DNA from: Mucilaginibacter roseus
GTDB taxonomy: Bacteria; Bacteroidota; Bacteroidia; Sphingobacteriales; Sphingobacteriaceae
Reading direction: 5' to 3'
Assembly (NCBI RefSeq): GCF_021215455.1
Contig: NZ_JAJPWV010000003.1
Span: 124,001 to 188,000, forward strand
Length of the DNA stretch: 64,000 nt
The translations under genes were made by a program, and so were the position numbers. The notes under the pieces were generated by a model. The model was not told the DNA's origin, did no database searches, and saw nothing but the letters and a program-made list of their open reading frames with translations. This document shows, piece after piece, positions 27,727-38,488 of the stretch; the first letter of the stretch is position 1; every line of letters starts with the position of its first letter.

Positions 27727-29211
27727 TTAATAACCCGGGTTTTGCGTTAAAACACCCGCACTTAAATCGATCTCATTTTGTGGGATAGGCCAAACTTCGT
27801 TTTTATTAGCCTTCCAGCCTTTAGGACCAAAAATCTCTGCCGCACGGCCTTGGCGTATTACGTCAAAATAACGGTCAAACTCCATGGCCAGTTCCACCTG
27901 GCGCTCATGCCATATGGCTAAACGCAACTGATCTTTATTGGTGGTAGTAACGCGTGGCAGTATGCTATTGTTACCCTGGCGTGCGCGGGCTCTTACCTGC
28001 TCAAGTGATTCCAAGGCTACACTGGTTTGCCCAAGTTCATTGGCTGCTTCGGCATTCATTAACAAAACATCAGCATAACGTATAACACGGATATTTTGGT
28101 CGGCACCCTCGTTGTAACCGCTAACAAAATACCTGAATGGCACGTACGATTTCATGTTATACATCGGGTTATCAGCATTTGCAGGTACAGCATCGCCATC
28201 CGGCGTGGTACGGCCTCTGAACATAATGGTACCAGCCCTGCGCGGGTCTCCTTCTTCAAACGCTTCGGCCAACTCTTCCGTAGGCACGTTAAAGCCCCAG
28301 CCACCGCCAACGGTACCACGGGCACCCTGAACCTGTGAATATTGAGAGTTAGATGCTTCCGGATTTCCATCAACACGTTTAGCTTGTATTTCAAAAACAG
28401 ACTCAGAGTTATTTTCATTGGTTACCCTGAACAACTGATAAAAGTTAGGGAACAATGAGTAGCCTAAACCTTTGACTTGGTTTGTCAAGTCGAGCACATC
28501 AGCCCATTTTTGCTGATACATGGCAACTTTAGCATGTAATGCCAAAGCTGCACCTTTTGTAACACGGCCAAGCTGATCAGCCGGATAGCTTTGCGGCAGC
28601 GCTGCAGCGGCTTCGGTTAAATCTTTTTCGATGGCTGCATAAACCTGCGCTTTCGGCGTGCGCGGAATATTGAATTCTGTCGCATCTTTAGGCACAGTTA
28701 AGCGTAATGGCACATCGCCAAAAGCCCTTACCAAACGGAAGTAGCTGTAAGCACGCATAAATTTAGCCTCAGCCAAATACCTGTTCTTCAATGCTGCATC
28801 CATTTGAATTTTTGGCACATTATCAAGCACCTGGTTTGCCAGGTTAATAGATTGATATTTTCCCTGCCAAAAACCTCCTAATTGCCCTTCGCCGGCTGTA
28901 ACGGTAAAATTATCGTAGTTATTAAAAAAGGTAGCGTCGCTCGGCGTACTGCCCTTTTCAGCCTCGTCAGAACCCACGCTTTCAAGCGCTATGGGTGCGA
29001 AAGCAACATTGTTCCAATCTCGTTGATTACCATATAACGAGTTTACTGCTTTATCAGCATCACCCGCGTTTACAAAAAAGTTTTGGCTGGGTTGCTGTGC
29101 TTGCAGCGGCACATCCAGGAAGCTTTTTTTACAACCTTGAGATACAAAGAGCGTAGCAAGCATAGCCATAGCTACGAAGCTGTGTTTATATTGATTATTT
29201 ATCTTCTTCAT
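27727..29211 (-). CDS. SusD/RagB family nutrient-binding lipoprotein
   Basis: This encodes 494 residues with an SPII signal (FVSQGC, Cys27) and the SusD signature: KSFLDVPL..Q at the mature N terminus, TPR-like helices (LAEAKFMRAYSYFRLVRAFGDVPL), and the C-terminal IWHERQVELAMEFDRYFDVIRQGRA and PIPQNEIDLS..LTQNPGY. It forms the lid on the SusC porin and binds the substrate glycan outside the cell. It lies 4 bp from susC. Confidence 0.96.
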   Translation of the reverse strand: MKKINNQYKHSFVAMAMLATLFVSQGCKKSFLDVPLQAQQPSQNFFVNAGDADKAVNSLYGNQRDWNNVAFAPIALESVGSDEAEKGSTPSDATFFNNYDNFTVTAGEGQLGGFWQGKYQSINLANQVLDNVPKIQMDAALKNRYLAEAKFMRAYSYFRLVRAFGDVPLRLTVPKDATEFNIPRTPKAQVYAAIEKDLTEAAAALPQSYPADQLGRVTKGAALALHAKVAMYQQKWADVLDLTNQVKGLGYSLFPNFYQLFRVTNENNSESVFEIQAKRVDGNPEASNSQYSQVQGARGTVGGGWGFNVPTEELAEAFEEGDPRRAGTIMFRGRTTPDGDAVPANADNPMYNMKSYVPFRYFVSGYNEGADQNIRVIRYADVLLMNAEAANELGQTSVALESLEQVRARARQGNNSILPRVTTTNKDQLRLAIWHERQVELAMEFDRYFDVIRQGRAAEIFGPKGWKANKNEVWPIPQNEIDLSAGVLTQNPGY

Positions 29212-29215
29212 TTTA

Positions 29216-32200
29216 TTAGAAACTTAGGTTAACACCAAAATTATAGGTTGCATAAAGCGGGTAAACATTGGCATCAATACCGGCTTCGGTAGGCGCACCG
29301 CCAACCTCAGGGTTGAAGCCTTTATAACTAAAGATGTTAATTGGGTTTTGCGCATTTGCATATAGTCTTATACGCTGAATCTTCCATTTACTTAATAAAT
29401 TGCCTGGTAAGGTATAACCCAGTTGTATATTACGTACCCTGAAATAAGCACCGCTTTGAACATAGAATGAATTTGGCGCTGAGTTAGCGGTAGAACCTAC
29501 ATCGGCAGAAGGATAGGTATTTGATGTACCCGCTCCGTGCCAACGGTTATCATAAAAATCTTTGGTGAAATTTTCGTTACCAAAGCGGTAGGCAATGTTA
29601 GCATTGTATACGCTAACGCCGGCTACACCTTGAAAATCCAGCGCCATATCAAAGTTTTTATAATTAAAACTGGTGTTGAAACCGTAGAAGTATTTAGGGT
29701 TTGGATTACCTAAAGCTACACGGTCGCGGCTGTCGAGTATATTATCGCCGTTAGTATCTACGTATTTAAAATCACCCGGTTTGGCTGACGTTTGCAATGA
29801 TTGCGCAACCTCATCGGCTGTTTGGAAAACACCTGCAACTTTATAACCATAAAACTCACCGATAGGGCTGCCTAAAACGGTGCGGGTAGCTAAGGCTCCG
29901 TTAGTGATTCCGTTACCACCTGCATAAATCGGATTCAAACCAGTTACAACTTCAATTACTTTGTTATTGTTGATTGTGAAGTTCCCGCTTAATGAATAGC
30001 TGAAATCTTGGCCTACTTTGTCTCTCCAGGTAGCGCTGAATTCATAACCGCGGTTGCGGATTTTTGCCTGATTACCTACTAAACGAGATACATTTGCACC
30101 TAAAGATTGTAAGATCGGAATAGCAAAAATTGCCTGATCGGTGGTACGGTTGTAATAATCGGCTTCAATGGTTAAACGATTATTAAGCATAGCTGCCTCT
30201 ATACCGACGTCAGTACCTACACCACGTTCAATAACAATTGTTGGCGGAACGAATGATGCAATGTTTGCACCGGTGTACAACTGCTGATCGACACCGAAAA
30301 TGGCGGCATATTGAGGAATTTGTGTTACCTCCAGATAAGTTGGGTTACGTGGCACGTTAGCGTTACCTACTTTACCCCAGCTACCTTTTAACTTTAAGGT
30401 ATTAAATAACTCCTGATCTTTCATGAACGACTCATTGCTCACAACCCAACCTGCACCGATTGATGGCAGATAAGCCCATAGGTTGTTACCGTAAAACGCA
30501 GAGTTAGCATCTGCCCTCAATGAAGCATTCAGTAAATATTTATCCTTGAATGAATAATTAATGCGACCGAAATAAGACAAAGATGTACTTAATGAACCAC
30601 CATCGCTGATGAAACGGCTATCCTGATCGCCAAGCGTTAAATATAAATCGCCCTCGCTGCTATATGGCACGTTTTGCGCTCTCGCGGTTAAGCTGTAAAG
30701 CTTATTGCGCTGGGCTGTTTGTCCTAACAAAACAGTAAAGCTATGATCCTGTATTTTGTTTGAATAGCTTAATGTATTTTCAACAATCCAGTTGCGGGTT
30801 TCGGTGCGGTTAACGCCGAGTACGCTTATGGTATTACGTTGTGTTAACGTAGCCGCGTATACCGGGCTATAATTACGGCTTTCGGCCTGACCGATATCGC
30901 CACCTAAACTGGTTTTAAAAGTAAAGTTCTTCAGGAATTTTAACTCGCCATAAACGTTACCGTTGAAGCGGTAATTCTGCGATTTTTGGTTAAAGTAATC
31001 AAGGGTTACCTGCGGGTTGAACGCCGGGTTACTACCCAGGTTAAAGTCGTTCGGATCTCCGTAGCTGCCATCGGCATAGTAAACCGGCACTACCGGAGCT
31101 GCTGAGTAAAATTCATGAAATATTCCACCGGGAATATCTTTTGATTTACTGTACAGTCCACCGATATTAAAACCAAACTTGAGGTTTTTAACCGGCTCAA
31201 TATCATTTACTATACGAGCTGTGAAACGCTCATAATTATTACCGCGAACGTTACCGTCCTGACTAAGGTAACCTAACGACATGTTATAAGTTGACTTTTC
31301 GCCACCACCATTTACCGAAACCTGATGATTGGTAACAAACGCGTCGCGCAAGCCTTGGCCGTACCAATCAGTACCTTTACCATAACTGTTTGGATCGCTG
31401 AATAAAGGGCTTTTACCACCCAATGCATACAACTCATTAATAATGGTTGCATACTCGGTAGCATTGGCCATTTTTACCGGGTTAGTAACGGTTTGCCATC
31501 CGGCGTAACCATTATAATCAACCTTTGTGGAGTTTTTCTTACCACGTTTTGTTGTTACCAATACAACGCCATTAGCAGCACGTAAACCATATATGGCAGT
31601 ACTTGAAGCGTCTTTCAGGATACTTACGTTCTCAACGTCGGCAGGGTTAAGGAAACTGATGTCGTCATACCAAACGCCGTCCACCACGTATAATACGTTG
31701 GTGTTACCATAAACCGTCCCTAAACCACGAATAGTAATTTGAGGAGAGGCACCCGGCGAGCCGTTGTTGGTAATTTGTACACCAGCAACTTTACCTTGTA
31801 ATGAACTTACGGGATTTACTGACGCTTGTTTTGAAATCTCTTCGCCTTTTACTGAGGCCACTGAACCGGTTACATCTATCTTACGCTGCGTACCGTAACC
31901 TACTACCACTACCTGTTGTAATTCGTTTGCTTGGGCTTTGAGGCTTATGTTTACGGTTGACTGCCCATTAATAGCTACGGTTTGGCTCGCGTAACCAATA
32001 TAGCTAACGGCTAAGTTACCATTGCCCGGGGCAGAGATGGTATAAGTACCGTCAGGACCGGTTTGGGTACCGGTTTGGGTGCCTTGTACTGCTATGCTCA
32101 CGCCTATCAGCGTTTCGCCAGTGGTTGCATCTTTTACAGTACCTTTTACCGTAATATTCTGCGCAAACGCACTGTTGATGAAAAGCAGACACAACACCCC

Positions 32201-32230
32201 ATACAATGAGATAGTAATTATTCTCTTCAT
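29216..32230 (-). CDS. SusC/RagA family TonB-linked outer-membrane importer
   Basis: This encodes 1004 residues: a signal peptide (cut after AFA near 23), a carboxypeptidase-regulatory-like domain (~26-105, VKGTVKDATTGETLIGVSI), a plug with the SusC signature VVVGYGTQRKIDVTGSV (~108) and SILKDASSTAIYGLRAANGVVLVTTKRG, and a 22-strand barrel ending in FGVNLSF. It imports oligosaccharides with SusD, powered by TonB. No FecR-type signalling extension is visible, consistent with control by the adjacent propeller regulator rather than a sigma/anti-sigma pair. Confidence 0.97.
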   Translation of the reverse strand: MKRIITISLYGVLCLLFINSAFAQNITVKGTVKDATTGETLIGVSIAVQGTQTGTQTGPDGTYTISAPGNGNLAVSYIGYASQTVAINGQSTVNISLKAQANELQQVVVVGYGTQRKIDVTGSVASVKGEEISKQASVNPVSSLQGKVAGVQITNNGSPGASPQITIRGLGTVYGNTNVLYVVDGVWYDDISFLNPADVENVSILKDASSTAIYGLRAANGVVLVTTKRGKKNSTKVDYNGYAGWQTVTNPVKMANATEYATIINELYALGGKSPLFSDPNSYGKGTDWYGQGLRDAFVTNHQVSVNGGGEKSTYNMSLGYLSQDGNVRGNNYERFTARIVNDIEPVKNLKFGFNIGGLYSKSKDIPGGIFHEFYSAAPVVPVYYADGSYGDPNDFNLGSNPAFNPQVTLDYFNQKSQNYRFNGNVYGELKFLKNFTFKTSLGGDIGQAESRNYSPVYAATLTQRNTISVLGVNRTETRNWIVENTLSYSNKIQDHSFTVLLGQTAQRNKLYSLTARAQNVPYSSEGDLYLTLGDQDSRFISDGGSLSTSLSYFGRINYSFKDKYLLNASLRADANSAFYGNNLWAYLPSIGAGWVVSNESFMKDQELFNTLKLKGSWGKVGNANVPRNPTYLEVTQIPQYAAIFGVDQQLYTGANIASFVPPTIVIERGVGTDVGIEAAMLNNRLTIEADYYNRTTDQAIFAIPILQSLGANVSRLVGNQAKIRNRGYEFSATWRDKVGQDFSYSLSGNFTINNNKVIEVVTGLNPIYAGGNGITNGALATRTVLGSPIGEFYGYKVAGVFQTADEVAQSLQTSAKPGDFKYVDTNGDNILDSRDRVALGNPNPKYFYGFNTSFNYKNFDMALDFQGVAGVSVYNANIAYRFGNENFTKDFYDNRWHGAGTSNTYPSADVGSTANSAPNSFYVQSGAYFRVRNIQLGYTLPGNLLSKWKIQRIRLYANAQNPINIFSYKGFNPEVGGAPTEAGIDANVYPLYATYNFGVNLSF

Positions 32231-32293
32231 AAAATGGTTAATTAATTTTTAGGTGTTAATAATTGTGTGTATTCACCCTGCAAAACTGTGAAG

Positions 32294-32335
32294 TGTAGTA
32301 CATTGTTTCAATTTTTTGCACTCTACATTACTACA
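32294..32335. promoter_or_regulatory. candidate operator upstream of susC
   Basis: TGTAGTA at 32294-32300 is mirrored by TACTACA at 32329-32335. The right copy falls at the expected transcription start set by the -7 box at 32342-32349. A third TGTAGTA occurs at 32483-32489, just below the regulator's 3' end. It could be the site bound by the LuxR-type regulator, but the motif is short and the case rests on position. Confidence 0.25.
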
Positions 32336-32341
32336 TCAGCG

Positions 32342-32349
32342 CAAAAATA
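32342..32349 (-). promoter_or_regulatory. putative -7 element of the susCD operon
   Basis: TATTTTTG on the minus strand matches TAnnTTTG exactly and would give a leader of about 105 nt before the susC ATG at 32230. The -33 region reads TTTA at about the right distance. Confidence 0.45.
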
Positions 32350-32491
32350 CTTGCTCAAACGCAATTTTAATAAAGTTTAAAATGCTGAAATTGTGATTAT
32401 TACAAAACAACACAACCTACTCACATTGGCGGTGAGTGTCAATTATACAGATATTAGCTTAATCGGTTTATGAGAGGTGATGATGTAGTAG

Positions 32492-35362
32492 CTAAACTTC
32501 CATTAAAAACTCAACGAGGTTCTTATCATGCTCCAATCCGAGTTTTTTACGCAGGCGATAGCGGCGAATTTCAATTCCCCTTAATGAGATGTTCAATAAT
32601 GATGCCATCTCTTTGCTGTTCATGTTCATGCGCAGATAGGCGCATAACTTAAGGTCGTTCGGTACCAGGTCGGGGTGCCGGGCTTTTAGCTTTTTGAAGA
32701 AATTTTCATGTGTTTCATTAAAGCTGTTCTCAAACAATACCCAATCGCGCTCGTCGCTTTTGCCCTCGTCAACCACCTTTTGTATTTTACGGAGCTGTTC
32801 GGCTGGCAATGTTTTGCCGTTTGCGTCTTTTAACTCTGCAATTTCGTCCAGAATGCGTTGCAGTAACTCGTTCTTGTAAACTATGTTCATTGCCGAATTG
32901 GTGAGCTCACGGCCTTTTCGGTCAAGATCAGCCTGTAGTTGCTCATTCTTCAGCTTAAACAAGCGCTGTTCATTTGCCTCTGCTTCACGCTTCAAAAATT
33001 CTTCTTTTTCGCGCTGTAGTTTTTGCTGCATGCGCTTATTGTGCTTCTGCAATTTAAACCTGTAATAACGCCTTACCGCGTAATAGGCGGCAATAACCAC
33101 CAGCAGATAGCATAAGAATGCTGTTTTTGTAAAATACCAGGGCGGTAATATGGTAACGTTAAGCACAGTAACCCCGGTAATACGCCCATTAATGCGCGCG
33201 CGAACCTCAAACCGGTAATCGCCCTGCCTTAAACCTGTAAATTCGCGTTGCGATTGTGTGCTCCATTCAGACCAGCTCCCCGAGTAACCTTTAAGATTGT
33301 ATTGGTATTCAATTTTAGCCTGATGAAAAACCGGCAACACATAACGTATACGGATATTATTACGCCGGTAAGCTATCTCAATATTATTCCAGTTTGAAAT
33401 AGTCCTGACCTTATCTGTAAAGTTATCAACCTGCCTGATCAGCACTTTGGGTACGGGTGCTTCCTTTACTGTTCTTTCGGGCTGATCGTTAAATATGGCG
33501 AAGCCATCGTCAATACTGATGAGATAAAGGCTGGGGCTTATGCGGCTGATATTTTCATAATACTTTACCATACGGCCGTTTAAAATGCTAAAGCGCGATG
33601 AGTCGAGGTTAAGATTGCCTGTTACTGATAAATCGCCCAAGGCTGCTCTGCCTCTGTCAATAAACCAGTATTTACTGCCGTTAGCCGGTATAACCTTATT
33701 GGCGGATGCAAAGGAACCCAGCTTTTTATTCAGCTGATCGTACTTATAAAAATGGTCGCTGATATCATCATAAACATAGAAGCCGTTGTTGCTTGAAAAT
33801 ACAACCCGGTTATCAAGGTTGAAAACGTTGATGTTATAACTGCCGGGCAGGCCGTTCTTCTCGTCATAATACTTTATAGATTCAGCCCTGCGCCCATCGG
33901 CACTTAGCTTAACCCTGTAGATGCCCTTATACGCATGGCTTACCCATATGTAGCCTTTGCCATCAGGTTCCACATATCGCGAGGGAACAACAAAGTTGCT
34001 CACCTTGTAATCAAACGCCCATTGACCATCAGGGAGTTTTTTGTAAACCGCCAAACCGGTATAAGTACCCTGTATTAATTGATTTGCGTTAAGCTTTTTT
34101 ACCATCCAGCCGCCATTTTCAGCTGATATCTGCTTAATCTGGGCACCGCTCACAAAAAAGGTACCATCATTATGCCCGCATAGCAGTTGGCCATCCACCA
34201 GCGACAGATCCCAAACCTGGCCTTGGCTGCCCGGGATCAGCTTAAAATCAAACGACTGAAAAAGTTGGTTTTTGTCTGGAATCCAATCGCTGTAATACAA
34301 ACCCTGGTTGGTGCCCAGGTATATTTTGTTGTTATGTATAATGCTGGAATATACTGTACCGAACTTGCCACTCTTATCAAAGTAAAAATAAAGGGGAGAT
34401 ATAATTTCAATGCGATCGATACCATTGTCTAAGCCTGCCCAAAGGTTTTGCTCATTATCCAGGTAAAGGCTTAGTACCGTATTATTTTGTAACCCGCTTG
34501 ACTTATTGATGTGCTGCACTACATTACCCGCACGGTCGATGATAATTATTCCGTTTAGTATGCTACCAAACGCGAAGTAATTACCGGGTATGGCTACGCC
34601 ATTATTAAGTTGATAGCGCTGCAAAAAGTCGTCGGCCCGCGTTTTCCATGGGGTTATGCTTTGGCCATCGTATAAATACAATCCATTTTTTGATGTGCCG
34701 ATCAAATAGCGGCCATCACCAAATGGCAATATGGTGAGTACTCCCGTTTTTAATATTTCGCTGCCCTTAATAAATTCGAGCTTATTACCCTTTAACTCAA
34801 ACAGGCCAACATTGAGCTGCTCCACAATGAAGCGGTTGCCTGCTTTAAATAAAAACAGGTAGGGTTTGGTTTTTATGGTACTTAACTTACCATTGCTGTA
34901 AATGTAAATTACACCAAACGATTGAAAGATGACCTGCTTATCGCTTACATATATTTTCCAAACCTCCTCGTTAAGGCGGTATTTGGCCGGGATAAGATGT
35001 GCTAAGGACGTGTATTTGAATACGCCTGAAGTATTTTTTGACCAGTAACCTATCTCACCGAACGCACCAGTATATATTTTACCTTTTCCGTCTGCTGCAA
35101 CAGCCCGAACTATTAAGCTGTTAGGCATGCGGTGCAACTGCCAGTTCTGACCGTCGTAGGCCAGCAAACCTTCGGAGTTGGCGAAATACATTACGCCATC
35201 CGCATCTCGCGTTTCGGCCCAGTTTTGGTTGCCTGCCTGGTATTGGCTTTTGGGATAGTTTTGCACATAAGGCACGCCAATGCTGCGTATATTGGCCGTA
35301 AAACCAATAACAGGCATCAGCAATACAAACACACATAACTTTACCCAACGCGGCATAGGCAT
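32492..35362 (-). CDS. membrane one-component regulator: beta-propeller / triple-Tyr / TM / LuxR-type HTH
   Basis: This encodes 956 residues from the ATG at 35362; the frame is open 45 codons further upstream, but this start places a signal/TM segment (WVKLCVFVLLMPVIGF) at the N terminus. Two-component-propeller repeats fill ~25-640, followed by a Y_Y_Y domain (~650-735, EYQYNLKGYSGSWSEWS), a TM helix (~745-765), a coiled coil rich in Lys/Glu/Gln (~770-850) and a C-terminal HTH (PNDLKLCAYLRMNMNSKEMASLLNI). No histidine kinase or receiver domain lies between the TM and the HTH, so it should be a one-component sensor that binds DNA from the membrane. It lies directly upstream of susC on the same strand and is its likely activator. 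Confidence 0.88.
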   Translation of the reverse strand: MPMPRWVKLCVFVLLMPVIGFTANIRSIGVPYVQNYPKSQYQAGNQNWAETRDADGVMYFANSEGLLAYDGQNWQLHRMPNSLIVRAVAADGKGKIYTGAFGEIGYWSKNTSGVFKYTSLAHLIPAKYRLNEEVWKIYVSDKQVIFQSFGVIYIYSNGKLSTIKTKPYLFLFKAGNRFIVEQLNVGLFELKGNKLEFIKGSEILKTGVLTILPFGDGRYLIGTSKNGLYLYDGQSITPWKTRADDFLQRYQLNNGVAIPGNYFAFGSILNGIIIIDRAGNVVQHINKSSGLQNNTVLSLYLDNEQNLWAGLDNGIDRIEIISPLYFYFDKSGKFGTVYSSIIHNNKIYLGTNQGLYYSDWIPDKNQLFQSFDFKLIPGSQGQVWDLSLVDGQLLCGHNDGTFFVSGAQIKQISAENGGWMVKKLNANQLIQGTYTGLAVYKKLPDGQWAFDYKVSNFVVPSRYVEPDGKGYIWVSHAYKGIYRVKLSADGRRAESIKYYDEKNGLPGSYNINVFNLDNRVVFSSNNGFYVYDDISDHFYKYDQLNKKLGSFASANKVIPANGSKYWFIDRGRAALGDLSVTGNLNLDSSRFSILNGRMVKYYENISRISPSLYLISIDDGFAIFNDQPERTVKEAPVPKVLIRQVDNFTDKVRTISNWNNIEIAYRRNNIRIRYVLPVFHQAKIEYQYNLKGYSGSWSEWSTQSQREFTGLRQGDYRFEVRARINGRITGVTVLNVTILPPWYFTKTAFLCYLLVVIAAYYAVRRYYRFKLQKHNKRMQQKLQREKEEFLKREAEANEQRLFKLKNEQLQADLDRKGRELTNSAMNIVYKNELLQRILDEIAELKDANGKTLPAEQLRKIQKVVDEGKSDERDWVLFENSFNETHENFFKKLKARHPDLVPNDLKLCAYLRMNMNSKEMASLLNISLRGIEIRRYRLRKKLGLEHDKNLVEFLMEV

Positions 35363-35479
35363 AATAATCAACAAATTAATTAACCGGCTTATATAAACGA
35401 GTTTAAATACGGGGTAAAGGTATGAATATTTATAGTTTACATAAGAGATGCGGCGAACCGTTGCAGTTAACAAAAAAAT

Positions 35480-35504
35480 CCCCCGGCACTTACGCACACG
35501 GGGG
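35480..35504 (-). terminator. terminator of the GH97 gene
   Basis: On the minus strand CCCCCG...CGGGGG forms a 6-bp G+C-only stem with a 13-nt loop, followed by ATTTTTTTG. It lies 31 bp beyond the GH97 stop codon, so GH97 is transcribed separately from the regulator. Confidence 0.75.
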
Positions 35505-35535
35505 ACACCTTTATGAACCTAATAAAACCCAATTT

Positions 35536-37949
<2,414 letters not shown>

Positions 37950-38477
37950 ATGGAAAAAGTAATTCTTGTTGATAGTAACGATAACCAAATAGGCACTATG
38001 GAAAAAATGGAAGCGCACTATAAAGGCGTTCTTCACCGTGCATTTTCGGTTATACTGCTAAATAGCAAAGGCGAGTTACTGTTGCAAAAGCGCGCTGCCG
38101 GCAAATATCATTCGGCAGGCTTGTGGACCAATACCTGCTGCAGCCACCCCCGCCCGGGCGAAGATAATATCGACGCCGCGAAAAGGCGGCTACAGGAGGA
38201 AATGGGCATTGATTGCGACCTTACCGAAGCTTTTTCTTTTACCTACAAAGCCGACCTGGGCGAAGGTTTGTTTGAACACGAATTTGACCACGTATTTACA
38301 GGTTCTTTTTCCGGCAAACCTGATATAAACCCTGAAGAGGTAGCCGATTGGTTATATATGGCCCCGGAAATGATCGCCCTTGACCTTAAAGAGCATCCCG
38401 AAGAATATACTTATTGGTTTAAAATATTGTATGAAGAATTGTGCGCACGGGGATATCTTGATGTAGCAGTCTCATAG
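37950..38477 (+). CDS. idi: isopentenyl-diphosphate delta-isomerase, type 1
   Basis: This 175-residue Nudix-fold enzyme interconverts IPP and DMAPP for isoprenoid synthesis (menaquinone, carotenoids, undecaprenol). The family motifs are present: the catalytic Cys in TNTCCSHPRPGE, the REEL-like RRLQEEMGI Nudix helix, and EHEFDHVF, whose Glu/His residues bind metal. Length and start match the family. It is monocistronic and converges with the VWA-type gene, with only 11 bp between their ends. Confidence 0.96.
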   Translation: MEKVILVDSNDNQIGTMEKMEAHYKGVLHRAFSVILLNSKGELLLQKRAAGKYHSAGLWTNTCCSHPRPGEDNIDAAKRRLQEEMGIDCDLTEAFSFTYKADLGEGLFEHEFDHVFTGSFSGKPDINPEEVADWLYMAPEMIALDLKEHPEEYTYWFKILYEELCARGYLDVAVS

Positions 38478-38488
38478 ATAAAACGAGT

